This document shows, in pieces, positions 1 through 7,157 of a DNA stretch of 10,448 nt. This DNA comes from C00003060 sp964502635 (lineage in GTDB: Bacteria > Desulfobacterota > Desulfobacteria > Desulfobacterales > C00003060), in the NCBI GenBank assembly GCA_964502635.1, contig CAZCXI010000095.1:1-10448 (forward strand), written 5' to 3'. Position 1 is the first letter of the stretch. The number at the start of each line of letters is the position of its first letter. Made by a program: the position numbers and the translations under genes. The notes below the pieces were generated by a model that was given only the letters and a program-made list of their open reading frames with translations, was not told the DNA's origin and did no database searches.

Positions 1-53
1 AAACAATTAGCATTTTTCGGTCATCGTCAAAAGAGTTGACGGCCTCATGAGGA

Positions 54-91
54 TTCAAGGGTTCGAGGGTTCAAGGGTTCAAGGGTTCGAG
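54..91 (+). repeat. Tandem octamer array TTCRAGGG
   Basis: Four full octamers and one partial octamer run head to tail: TTCAAGGG, TTCGAGGG, TTCAAGGG, TTCAAGGG and TTCGAG. The period is exactly 8 bp and the only variation is A/G at the fourth position. A second array of the same unit lies at 243-275 in the opposite orientation. The two arrays therefore form the arms of an inverted structure of about 220 bp in the non-coding region beyond the end of the antiporter gene. The function is unknown. Confidence 0.85.
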
Positions 92-176
92 TAAAATGCT
101 TAAGAGAGATGAACAATCAAAGGTTTGGCAAATGAATATCAGCCATGTGTAGAAATTTACGAAATAACAACAAGTT

Positions 177-234
177 TTTCTAATGAAGTATGCGGCCTGA
201 CATCGCAAATCAGCAGGTGTGAAATCATTAGAAA
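177..234. repeat. 10-bp perfect inverted repeat inside the octamer-array pair
   Basis: TTTCTAATGA at 177-186 is matched exactly by TCATTAGAAA at 225-234, with 38 bp between the arms. It lies between the two oppositely oriented octamer arrays, so the whole 54-275 segment has nested dyad symmetry. This is what a small palindromic or non-autonomous repeat element would look like, but no transposase gene or target-site duplication is visible. Confidence 0.6.
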
Positions 235-242
235 GAAAAGCA

Positions 243-275
243 CTCGACCCCTTGAATCCTTGACCCCTTGAACCC
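243..275 (-). repeat. Second octamer array, inverted relative to the first
   Basis: On the plus strand the units read CTCGACCC, CTTGAATC, CTTGACCC, CTTGAACC and C. These are the reverse complement of a degenerate form of the TTCRAGGG unit at 54-91, again with an 8-bp period. The inner flanks of the two arrays also resemble each other: GTAAAATGCTT follows the left array and, read inward, GTGCTTTTCTT follows the right one. The rest of 1-386 holds a short hairpin at 25-41 (CGTCAA and TTGACG arms) and no credible gene. Confidence 0.75.
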
Positions 276-386
276 TTTGCATCAACTAATCGCGAGAAGA
301 ATCCCATTTTTTTAGCGCGGAATATCTCCGGTGCCTTTCTCCCCAAAATGCTCAAGGCCGTTTGCAAAACACTTCTTGCGAAGCCG

Positions 387-1319
387 TCAGACTTGGGCCG
401 AGAAATCAATGATCCACCGGATTACACTGATGCCTATCAGAATAAAACCCTCGGCTCGGGACACGCGGAACCCGGTGCGCATGAATATGACGACGAGAGC
501 CACCATGCCGACAAGGAGATAGACGCTTTGAAGGCCGACCGGATCAATGCGCAGGGGGCCAAGCATGCCTGCCAGTCCAAGAACCCCCATGAGATTATAG
601 AGATCGCTGCCGATGAGATTGCCAAGGGACATGCCATATTGTCCCTTGTAAGCTGCCATCAGGGAAGTGGCGAATTCGGGTAACGAAGTCCCGGCTGCGA
701 CAATGGTGACCCCAATGATCCACTCAGACAATCCAAGGCCCCGGGCCAGTGAGGTTGCTGACCATACCAGGATGTGACCACCGCCGACCAGCGAGGCAAT
801 GCCAAGAATAAGAAGGGGGATGTCTCTCCAGGTAGCCTGTTCCCCCGAGTCTTTCTCGCCCACAGGCGTCTTTTTCATAAAGAGATAGATGAGATAGACA
901 ATCAGGGCACAAAAAAGTACAAGTCCTTCCATAGGGGTTAGGGTTAAGTCACTGAGAAATAGAACTAAAACGGCTGACATCGTGAGCAAGAAAAGGCCGT
1001 CTCGCCACACAATAACAGGGGTGGTCTTGATCGTTCGCATGGCAGCACAGCCGCCCAGTATGAACCCGAGATTAAAAATGTTGGACCCCACCACATTGCT
1101 CACCGATATATCGGCCAGACCCCTCACGGCAGCATTGATCGTGACAGCAAACTCGGGGGCGGAGGTCCCAATGGCAACAATGGTTAAGCCTATGGCAGCC
1201 TCGGACATCCGTAGCCTATGAGCGATGCGAACCGCTGAATCGACGACCCATTCAGACCCTTTCCACAACAGCCCCATGGCCACGGCTGCAAATAGCGCGT
1301 CCCATAGCAAAAGAGTCAT
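387..1319 (-). CDS. Calcium/sodium antiporter, CaCA superfamily (YrbG-like)
   Basis: This is an inner-membrane cation exchanger that probably exports Ca2+ in exchange for Na+ or H+. The 310-residue product has the two inverted alpha-repeats that define the CaCA superfamily. Repeat 1 is GLTIVAIGTSAPEF at about residues 44-57 followed by GNxxGSN-like SNVVGSNIFN at 74-83. Repeat 2 is GVTIVAAGTSLPEF at 203-216 followed by GNLIGSDLYN at 233-242. E56 and E215 are the expected ion-binding glutamates. Around ten hydrophobic segments flank a hydrophilic loop at about 149-166. The length is typical of the prokaryotic family. Its ATG overlaps the stop of the glycosyltransferase gene (ATGA), so the two are translationally coupled. 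In the second repeat the motif reads GSDLYN rather than the usual GSNxxN/D. Ion selectivity cannot be judged from sequence. No clear intrinsic terminator follows the stop. Confidence 0.93.
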   Translation of the reverse strand: MTLLLWDALFAAVAMGLLWKGSEWVVDSAVRIAHRLRMSEAAIGLTIVAIGTSAPEFAVTINAAVRGLADISVSNVVGSNIFNLGFILGGCAAMRTIKTTPVIVWRDGLFLLTMSAVLVLFLSDLTLTPMEGLVLFCALIVYLIYLFMKKTPVGEKDSGEQATWRDIPLLILGIASLVGGGHILVWSATSLARGLGLSEWIIGVTIVAAGTSLPEFATSLMAAYKGQYGMSLGNLIGSDLYNLMGVLGLAGMLGPLRIDPVGLQSVYLLVGMVALVVIFMRTGFRVSRAEGFILIGISVIRWIIDFSAQV

Positions 1320-2221
1320 GCAATTTGTCCTTTTTCTAAACGCCGTTCGGTCATCGGTCGCGAGGATATTTTGAGCCCGGAACCCTCTTGGTCTTCTTTC
1401 GTGAACTTGGAGCCAAGCGCCAGGTACTGCCTTGCCTCGTCAACATGTCCGCGTTTCAAACATCCCCTCGCATAAATAGCACATTTGTTTGACAAGGCCT
1501 CCACGGCTGCCATGCGTTGGCTTTGAGTCAATCCGCCCCCGGGTGGGTTTTCAAGAACCTTTTTGAGGGCATAGATGCGGAAACGGTCCAGCCCTGGTGC
1601 CCTTGAAAGCTGGTCTGTGTGGCCGCCCCGTTTAATGACAAGCGGTGCGCTGATGAAATGTACGGGAAAGCGGCACGCGATCCTCAGCCAAAGGTCATAA
1701 TCTTCGCATGCAGGCAGTGACTCGTCAAACCCGCCTACCTCATCCAACAAGCTCCTTTGCAGCATCACCGCTGAAGGACTGACGAGACACAGCTCAACGG
1801 ACCGCTCAAAGATCATGCCACCACACTTCCTGTGTCGCCTTTTTGGATTTACCCTGACACCGCTTCTCACCCAGACCTCTTCGGTCTGGCAGATGACCGC
1901 CCTGGGGTGCGTCTTGAAAAAAGCGATTTGAGCTGATAGTTTCTCCGGCAGCCAGAGGTCGTCAGAGTCAAGAAACGCAAGAAACTCGGCCGAGGCACGT
2001 CGAATGCCCGAGTTCCGGGCAGCACTGACGCCTCGACGCCCCTGGCGAACCACACAGATGTTTGCGTAAGACCGTAGCAGTTCAGGCGTGTCGTCGGTTG
2101 ACCCGTCATCAACCACAATGAGTTCGAAATCATCAAAGTCCTGGGCCAAGACCGAATCGATCGCTTCTTTCAAGAGGCATGCACGATTATGGGAAGGGAT
2201 GATCACGCTGACAGTTGGCAT
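1316..2221 (-). CDS. Glycosyltransferase family 2 (GT-A fold)
   Basis: This is a cytoplasmic or membrane-associated transferase that moves a sugar from a nucleotide-sugar donor, probably into a surface glycan; the acceptor cannot be told. Counting from the chosen ATG, the GT2 start VSVIIPSHNR lies at about 4-13, the nucleotide-binding VVDDGSTDDT at 36-45, the metal-binding DxD-type DSDD at 85-88 and the probable catalytic-base motif ED at 173-174. The C-terminal 60 residues are basic and helical with a TPR-like look (ALSNKCAIYARGCLKRGHVDEAR). The product is 301 residues. An upstream in-frame TTG at 2254 would add 11 residues and has an AAGGG about 7 nt before it, while the ATG has only a weak ribosome site, so the start is uncertain. 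The family alignment begins at the ATG. The stop overlaps the antiporter start by 4 nt. Confidence 0.9.
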   Translation of the reverse strand: MPTVSVIIPSHNRACLLKEAIDSVLAQDFDDFELIVVDDGSTDDTPELLRSYANICVVRQGRRGVSAARNSGIRRASAEFLAFLDSDDLWLPEKLSAQIAFFKTHPRAVICQTEEVWVRSGVRVNPKRRHRKCGGMIFERSVELCLVSPSAVMLQRSLLDEVGGFDESLPACEDYDLWLRIACRFPVHFISAPLVIKRGGHTDQLSRAPGLDRFRIYALKKVLENPPGGGLTQSQRMAAVEALSNKCAIYARGCLKRGHVDEARQYLALGSKFTKEDQEGSGLKISSRPMTERRLEKGQIA

Positions 2222-2271
2222 AACGATTGTCTTGTTAAACACACGATGGGACAAATTTCAAACCCTTTTCA

Positions 2272-2294
2272 GGCCCCTCACCGGGTGACGGGCC
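2272..2294. promoter_or_regulatory. Near-perfect GC-rich dyad upstream of the glycosyltransferase gene
   Basis: The arms are GGCCCCTCACC at 2272-2282 and GGTGACGGGCC at 2284-2294 around a central G, with a single C-C mismatch. As DNA it is an operator-like palindrome; as RNA it would fold into a strong hairpin. It sits between the divergent glycosyltransferase and mreB genes, about 50 bp upstream of the glycosyltransferase ATG. No run of T follows it in either direction, so a terminator is less likely than an operator or a leader hairpin. Confidence 0.5.
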
Positions 2295-2367
2295 TCATTA
2301 TTTCCTTGAAATAGGGCACGCCATCTGGTAGCCACATAATAGCAATTGGAGCATTGGAAGTCGATTT

Positions 2368-2385
2368 TTGGCATAATTCCTGCTT
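2368..2385 (+). promoter_or_regulatory. Candidate sigma-54 promoter for mreB
   Basis: TTGGCATAATTCCTGCTT matches the sigma-54 -24/-12 pattern (TGGCACG-N4-TTGCW). The diagnostic GG and GC are separated by exactly 10 bp; the deviations are T and A for C and G after TGGCA, and C for T before TGC. Transcription would start near 2395, leaving a leader of about 60 nt before the mreB GTG. It shares TTTTGGCATAA-N4-TGCTTG with the stronger match at 10380-10397. No enhancer-binding site was identified. Confidence 0.45.
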
Positions 2386-2454
2386 GGTCTTTCTGCTTGA
2401 TATAGTTGCTTGTTCGGATGACGGTGATAACCTCTCATGTGAGGAGACAGTAAG

Positions 2455-3489
2455 GTGTTTAATGCCCTTCTTGGAAAGATTTCTAATGACTTGGCTATTG
2501 ATTTGGGAACTGCCAACACCTTGGTCTATGTGAAGGGAAAAGGCATTGTCCTGAGTGAACCCTCCGTGGTGGCCGTGCGCACCGATAACAGACGGAAAAA
2601 CAGGGTCCTGGCGGTTGGCGCAGAGGCTAAGAGGATGCTGGGACGGACACCCGGCAACATTGTGGCGATCCGCCCGATGAAGGACGGCGTCATTGCGGAT
2701 TTTGAGGTGACCGAGGCCATGCTGCGCCACTTCATCCGCAAGGTTCATAACCGGCGCAGGCTCATAAGGCCGAGGATTATCATATGTGTGCCGTCAGGGA
2801 TCACTCAGGTGGAAAAACGGGCGGTAAAGGAGTCGGCTGAATCGGCTGGCGCCCGTGAGGTGTTCCTCATTGAGGAGCCCATGGCAGCGGCTATCGGTGC
2901 GGGTCTCCCTATTACGGATCCCACCTGCAATATGGTGGTTGACATTGGTGGTGGAACGACGGAGGTGGCCGTCATATCGCTGGCGGGGATCGTTTACAGC
3001 CGTTCCATCCGGGTGGGTGGAGACAAGATGGATGAAGCGCTCGTACAGTATATCAAAAGAAAGTACAACCTCTTGATCGGGGAACGAACCGCAGAAATCA
3101 TAAAAACGACGATCGGCAATGCCTATCCTGACCCTGAAAATATAGAGACCATTGAAGTGAAGGGACGGGACCTGGTGTCAGGTATCCCGAAAATTCTCGC
3201 CATTGATTCCGAAGAGATCCGCGTGGCCATTGCCGAACAGATCGAGTCCATTGTTGAGACTGTGAAGGCAGCCCTGGAACAAACCCCGCCTGAACTGGCT
3301 GCGGACATCGTTGATACGGGGATCGTTATGACGGGTGGTGGCGCCCTGCTCAAAAACCTGGACAGATTACTTCGAGAAGAGACCTCTCTGCCCATTACGG
3401 TGGCCGAGGATCCCCTATCCACGGTAGCGGTGGGCTCCGGTATGGCCTTGGAAAATATTGCACTTCTGGGAGAGGTTACGATTCAATAG
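2455..3489 (+). CDS. mreB: Rod-shape-determining protein MreB (bacterial actin)
   Basis: MreB is an ATP-dependent actin homologue. It forms membrane-bound filaments that guide the elongasome during lateral cell-wall growth. The 344-residue product is full length. The start FNALLGKISNDLAIDLGTAN carries the phosphate-1 loop (D16-T22). DIGGGTTE at 163-170 is phosphate-2, and TGIVMTGGGALLKNL at about 288-302 is the adenosine motif. EEPMAAAIGAGLPI at 140-153 is the conserved connector with the catalytic glutamate. The start is GTG, supported by the GAGGAG ribosome site at 2441-2446 with 8 nt spacing and by the standard MreB N-terminus. A short hairpin (CCTC at 2431-2434 with GAGG at 2441-2444) could partly mask that site. 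mreC follows after 62 nt on the same strand. A sigma-54-like promoter lies about 85 bp upstream. Confidence 0.98.
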   Translation: MFNALLGKISNDLAIDLGTANTLVYVKGKGIVLSEPSVVAVRTDNRRKNRVLAVGAEAKRMLGRTPGNIVAIRPMKDGVIADFEVTEAMLRHFIRKVHNRRRLIRPRIIICVPSGITQVEKRAVKESAESAGAREVFLIEEPMAAAIGAGLPITDPTCNMVVDIGGGTTEVAVISLAGIVYSRSIRVGGDKMDEALVQYIKRKYNLLIGERTAEIIKTTIGNAYPDPENIETIEVKGRDLVSGIPKILAIDSEEIRVAIAEQIESIVETVKAALEQTPPELAADIVDTGIVMTGGGALLKNLDRLLREETSLPITVAEDPLSTVAVGSGMALENIALLGEVTIQ

Positions 3490-3551
3490 GAAGACGCCCG
3501 GACATTGTGTTATGACGGGCCGACCACTCAAATCCTTTTCCGGCCAGACCC

Positions 3552-4364
3552 ATGTTCTCAAAAAGATTTCTGACGACTTTCTGCTTGGTTCTTTTTGCCG
3601 CCCTCAACATCATCCTCCTTTCCATCAGCGCCAAGCACCGTCATGAGAACTCTACGTGTGACAGAGTGGTCATGGCGGGCATAGCGCCCTTCCAGGAAGG
3701 CGTGACGCAAGCCATCCGTTTTTGTGAGCGTGTCTGGCGTCATTATTTTTCCCTCGTGGCGGCCAGGCAAGAGTCCGATCACCTGAAAGAGACGCTTGCG
3801 AAACTCGGGCTGGAGAAAAGTCAACACCTGGAATCTGAGATCGCCTGCCAACGTTTCCGCAAGCTCCTGTTACTGGACACGGAGCCCCGTCTTTACCAAC
3901 GCCTGCTTGCCGCCCAGATCGTTGGACTGGACCCTTCTATATGGTTTAGGACCGTGATTATCAACAAGGGCATTCATGACGGTGTTTCCAAGGGGATGCC
4001 CGTCATCGCGCCGGAAGGAATCGTGGGTCAGATTATGGCGGCATCCTACGGTTACTCAAAGGTCCTTTTGATTACTGATCGCAGCAGCGCCATAGATGCC
4101 CTGGTGCAGCGAACCCGCACCCGGGGCATTGTTGAAGGAGAAGCCAAGGCGTATTGTCACTTCAAATATGTTGTGAGAAAGGCCGAGATCAGTGAGGGAG
4201 ATACGGTTGTATCGTCCGGACTGGACGGGGTTTTTCCTAAAGGTCTTCGGGTAGGGTCTGTCATGGAGATAACCAAGGGCCCGTCCGGGATCTTCCAAGA
4301 GGTCGACATTGAGCCCTTCGTAGATTTCGAAAGATTGGAAGAGGTCTTAGTGATTCTTGAGTAA
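3552..4364 (+). CDS. mreC: Rod-shape-determining protein MreC
   Basis: MreC is a bitopic inner-membrane protein. Its periplasmic part scaffolds the elongasome and activates the PBP2-RodA synthase together with MreB and MreD. The 270-residue product has a short cytoplasmic start (MFSKR), one membrane segment at about 8-27, a helical coiled-coil stretch at about 70-105, and the beta-rich core. The core shows the family signature DPSIWFRTVIINKGIHDGV (127-145), GMPVI, GIVGQI, SKVLLITDRSSAIDALVQRTRTRGIVEG (169-196), then SGLDGVFPKGLRVG. No good Shine-Dalgarno sequence precedes the ATG, but an in-frame stop at 3513-3515 with no other start in between leaves no alternative. Translation may depend on mreB. 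Unusually, mreD does not follow: the next gene is convergent. Confidence 0.95.
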   Translation: MFSKRFLTTFCLVLFAALNIILLSISAKHRHENSTCDRVVMAGIAPFQEGVTQAIRFCERVWRHYFSLVAARQESDHLKETLAKLGLEKSQHLESEIACQRFRKLLLLDTEPRLYQRLLAAQIVGLDPSIWFRTVIINKGIHDGVSKGMPVIAPEGIVGQIMAASYGYSKVLLITDRSSAIDALVQRTRTRGIVEGEAKAYCHFKYVVRKAEISEGDTVVSSGLDGVFPKGLRVGSVMEITKGPSGIFQEVDIEPFVDFERLEEVLVILE

Positions 4365-4378
4365 CCCCTATAGTTGCA

Positions 4379-4501
4379 TAAACAACATGGCAAAATGTTC
4401 AAAAAAGCAACAATAGCCTTTCTTTGCGGTCTTTTTGAGTATTTTTTTGGAATGCACTACGAGTGATATCCAGAAAACCAGAAAAACAGCCATGTTGTTT
4501 A
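4379..4501. repeat. 13-bp perfect inverted repeat between mreC and fabG
   Basis: TAAACAACATGGC at 4379-4391 is repeated exactly in inverted form as GCCATGTTGTTTA at 4489-4501, with 97 bp between the arms. It lies in the convergent intergenic region 15 bp after mreC. It could hold a fold-back at the ends of both transcripts or mark a small element; no duplication flanks it. An 82-codon minus-strand reading frame covers 4368-4616 but has no recognisable character. Confidence 0.7.
4398..4448 (+). terminator. Possible terminator after mreC
   Basis: CAAAAAAGCAA, beginning about 4399, can pair with TTGC and TTTTTG at about 4424-4438, giving an A/T-rich stem with an internal loop. Seven T (with an earlier T) follow at 4442-4448. 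A run of six A on the left side gives a matching U tract for minus-strand transcripts, so the element could act in both directions. The stem is weak in GC, which keeps confidence low. Confidence 0.35.
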
Positions 4502-4510
4502 CCCTTCGGG

Positions 4511-4608
4511 AAAGCCGATGATACAGCATCTGCTGCGTTGTCAAGGGATCGGCGTAAACGACTACAGCCTCACCCTTGACGCCTTGCATCTGCAGCACCC
4601 TCGGCTTT
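4511..4608. repeat. Nested inverted repeat downstream of fabG
   Basis: AAAGCCGA at 4511-4518 pairs with TCGGCTTT at 4601-4608. Inside it, GTCAAGGG at 4540-4547 pairs with CCCTTGAC at 4573-4580, and GCTGC (4532-4536) can pair with GCAGC (4592-4596). The result is a bulged fold-back of about 98 nt starting 14 nt after the fabG stop on that gene's strand. It may stabilise or terminate the fabG transcript; no long U tract follows. Confidence 0.5.
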
Positions 4609-4621
4609 TGCAACATTAGGG

Positions 4622-5374
4622 TTACATGTACATACCCCCGTTGATATGAATGACTTGCCCGGTGATGTATGAAGCCTTGTCAGAGGCCAGGAAGGCCACA
4701 ACCTCTGCCACATCTTCGGGCCGGCCCATGCGTTTCAGGGGCACTTGCGCGAGCATGACCTCTTTGGCCTTTTGGGGGAGATCAACAGTCATGGAGGTGT
4801 CGATAAAGCCAGGCGCCACTGCATTCACCGTAACCCCTCTGGGCGCCAGCTCCCTTGCGGCTGTCTTGGTGAGGCCGATCAGGCCCGCCTTTGACGCGCA
4901 GTAATTGGCCTGGCCCGGGTTGCCCATCACACCCACGACCGAGACGACGTTGACTATGCGGCCCGAGCGCTGCTTCATCATGGCCTTGGCAACCGCTTGC
5001 ATGCAGTTGAAAGCACCCTTGAGATTGATGGCGAGCACGCGATCCCAATCCGCCTCCTTCATGCGAACCAGGAGTGCATCTGCGGTAACGCCGGCGTTAT
5101 TGACCAGGATGTCCACATGACCGGAGTCGTCAAAAATCTTGTCGAAAAAACCCTGCACGTCCAGCCGCGAGGCCACATCAACGCGGCTGCTCCATGCACT
5201 GCCCCCGGCTCTGGCGATGAGATTGGTTGTCTCCTCAGCATCTGTGCTGACCTGCGCGGAGTAGTTGAAACAGACCTTGGTATCAGGACCGGCCATGCGC
5301 AGCGCAATAGCACGGCCGATGCCCCTCGATCCTCCGGTGATTGCGACTACGCGTTTCACGTCTTTTTCGGTCAT
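4622..5374 (-). CDS. fabG: 3-oxoacyl-[acyl-carrier-protein] reductase FabG-type (SDR)
   Basis: This is a cytoplasmic NADPH-dependent short-chain reductase. It converts 3-oxoacyl-ACP to 3-hydroxyacyl-ACP in fatty-acid synthesis; a 3-oxoacyl-CoA role is also possible beside an acyl-CoA dehydrogenase. The 250-residue product has the cofactor motif TGGSRGIG at 13-20, NNAG at 92-95, and the catalytic tetrad N117, S145, Y158, K162 (YCASK). The usual PGFIDTSMT and GQVIHINGG C-terminal signatures follow. The ATG at 5374 is chosen because it places 12 residues before TGG, as is normal, and a GAGAGG lies just upstream. A longer frame reaching 5440 would overlap the dehydrogenase end and adds no conserved sequence. 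The gene lies 31 nt behind the dehydrogenase stop, so one transcript is likely. No acpP or fabF follows. Confidence 0.93.
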   Translation of the reverse strand: MTEKDVKRVVAITGGSRGIGRAIALRMAGPDTKVCFNYSAQVSTDAEETTNLIARAGGSAWSSRVDVASRLDVQGFFDKIFDDSGHVDILVNNAGVTADALLVRMKEADWDRVLAINLKGAFNCMQAVAKAMMKQRSGRIVNVVSVVGVMGNPGQANYCASKAGLIGLTKTAARELAPRGVTVNAVAPGFIDTSMTVDLPQKAKEVMLAQVPLKRMGRPEDVAEVVAFLASDKASYITGQVIHINGGMYM

Positions 5375-5405
5375 TGTCCTCTCTAACGTGGGTCTGTAAG
5401 GTTTC

Positions 5406-7079
5406 CTATGCCCTGCCAAACAGGATATCAGAAACGGCATCCATGTCCTGGATCAGGCCGCTGTAACTGTGTACCAACCCGTCATAGCCGATTTTCTTCT
5501 TCAGCTCTGAGGTCGTGTGCTCATCAAACAGACCAGGCCCCATAATAATCTTCATGGCGTTCTTGGCCACCACCTCGGCCACCTCCCCGGCAAAGATCCT
5601 GGACATGATCACGATCTTTCCGGCGTCTGGTGCGTCTTCCTGGGCCAAATGGCCGGCCTTCTTTGCCGTACTGACGCCCACCTCCACATAGGTCATCATG
5701 TCCGCCAGGCACAACATGATGTACTGCTGTTTGGTGAGCTTGTGGCTGTGGGCAAACATGATCGTTTCGTTCAACGCCCTTGCCGCCAGGGCGTAAGTCC
5801 CAGCACCGGTCTCGGGCAGGGACGCGTCCAAGGCCTCCATATCAGCTGCCATGGCCTCGTAATACTTGCCTTTGGATTTGACAGAGGCCCGCCACCTGAA
5901 CATGCCGATAATGTTTTGTTGGATCTCGCTTGTCCCCTCATAAATGCAGGTGATCTTTACGTCCCTTTTAATCTTCTCAACCTCGTATTCGGCAATGTAT
6001 CCATAGCCGCCAAGGGCTTGTATGGCGTCTTCTGCGGCACGATTTCCGGCCTCCGTGGCAAAATACTTGGCAATGGAGCCTTCCACCTGAAGGTCCTTTT
6101 CGCCCGCATCCAGCCGGGCAGCCTGCTCCTCAGTGTAAGCAGAGGCGGCTTCCAGTCTCACCGCGTTGGGCACGACCAGCTTGTGGGTGTAACCCTGTTT
6201 TTCGGAAAGGGGGGTTCCAAACTGTATGCGTTCTTTTGCGTATCCGATGACAATCTCAAGGGCGGCCTCACCCGCTCCAATGCCGAGGGCCGCAACCACG
6301 AGCCTCGTGTGCCCGAACACCATATTGGCTTGTTTCAGTCCGTTGCCAGGCACACCGCTCAAGAGATTTTCAACCGGAACAAAGACATCGGTAAAGGTGA
6401 GGGGAGAGGTATTGGATGCGCGTATTCCATGCTTCTCTTCCCCCTTTCCCTGATGAAGGCCTTCCATGCCCTTTTCCACGATGAAAAAGCTTGGCCCTTC
6501 CGGAGCCCTGGCCAGCACCGTGAGGAAATCAGCGTATCCGCCGTTCGAGATGAACTGTTTACTCCCGTTGATGACATAGCCGGTGATTTGTCCGGCGTCG
6601 TCCTTCACTGGCTCGGCCTTGGTCTTCAGGGCGGCCAAATTGCTTCCGGCCTCCGCTTCCGTTACCGCATAGGCCACCAGAGAACGGCCCTCCACGATTT
6701 TGCCAAGCCATTTCTGCTTCTGCTCTTCGGTGCCCGCGAACATGATGGGATCCGCCCCAAGCTGAATGGCAAAAAATGCCGTTGCCACGCCCAGACATAT
6801 CTTGGCCATCTCTCGGGTCAGGGCACAGCTGTCCCTTGCGCCTCCACCCATGCCGCCGTATTGTTCCGGGATAAACAGGAGCTGGAGGCCGATCTCCGGC
6901 CCCAACATCTCCCGGATGATCTCTTCAGGGAACTCTTCTTTCCTGTCGAGCTCCAGCACCTTTTCCTTGGGCAGGAGTCGTTTCCTGACAAGCTCGAGGG
7001 TGTCAAGCACCATCTGCCTCGACTCAGGGTCCAGTCCGGCAAGGTCAGGTTTTGTCTCTGCTGTGGCATGTATTTGCAT
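5406..7079 (-). CDS. Acyl-CoA dehydrogenase with C-terminal extension
   Basis: This FAD enzyme catalyses alpha,beta-dehydrogenation of an acyl-CoA, normally the first step of beta-oxidation, passing electrons to electron-transfer flavoprotein. From the chosen ATG the product is 557 residues. The N-terminal helical domain spans about 20-135. The flavin-contacting motif AVTEAEAGSN lies at 138-147, NGSKQFISNGG at 171-181, ERIQFG at 283-288 and QALGGYGY at 354-361. IYEGTSEIQ at 379-387 supplies E381 as the expected catalytic base. About 155 residues follow, far beyond the 380 or so of short- and medium-chain enzymes. This resembles the long-chain group with an extra helical domain. Substrate is unknown. 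The frame is open back to 7157 (GTG) directly behind rpmF, but conserved sequence starts later; GGGAGG lies 12 nt before the ATG. It is the middle gene of rpmF-dehydrogenase-fabG. Confidence 0.92.
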   Translation of the reverse strand: MQIHATAETKPDLAGLDPESRQMVLDTLELVRKRLLPKEKVLELDRKEEFPEEIIREMLGPEIGLQLLFIPEQYGGMGGGARDSCALTREMAKICLGVATAFFAIQLGADPIMFAGTEEQKQKWLGKIVEGRSLVAYAVTEAEAGSNLAALKTKAEPVKDDAGQITGYVINGSKQFISNGGYADFLTVLARAPEGPSFFIVEKGMEGLHQGKGEEKHGIRASNTSPLTFTDVFVPVENLLSGVPGNGLKQANMVFGHTRLVVAALGIGAGEAALEIVIGYAKERIQFGTPLSEKQGYTHKLVVPNAVRLEAASAYTEEQAARLDAGEKDLQVEGSIAKYFATEAGNRAAEDAIQALGGYGYIAEYEVEKIKRDVKITCIYEGTSEIQQNIIGMFRWRASVKSKGKYYEAMAADMEALDASLPETGAGTYALAARALNETIMFAHSHKLTKQQYIMLCLADMMTYVEVGVSTAKKAGHLAQEDAPDAGKIVIMSRIFAGEVAEVVAKNAMKIIMGPGLFDEHTTSELKKKIGYDGLVHSYSGLIQDMDAVSDILFGRA

Positions 7080-7157
7080 TTGGGCTGAACGCCTCCCTTG
7101 GTCCAACGATGCTTCCGGCCGGTTAGGCACAGCATGGCCCAACTGGTAGCGGGACAC

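Noticed and set aside
71..409. A 112-codon minus-strand frame
   Set aside because: It crosses both octamer arrays and the end of the antiporter gene; the translated repeat region has no protein character.
2583..2599. CCGATAA in mreB as a sigma-28 -10 box
   Set aside because: No TAAA-type -35 at the required spacing, and it is within coding sequence.
4368..4616. An 82-codon minus-strand frame after fabG
   Set aside because: It runs through both large inverted repeats and the A/T-rich stem and shows no known motif; its only support is length.
5517..7088. A 523-codon open frame on the plus strand opposite the acyl-CoA dehydrogenase
   Set aside because: It lies wholly antisense to a gene with clear catalytic motifs, and its product is rich in H, G and L with no domain; it is a codon-bias shadow.
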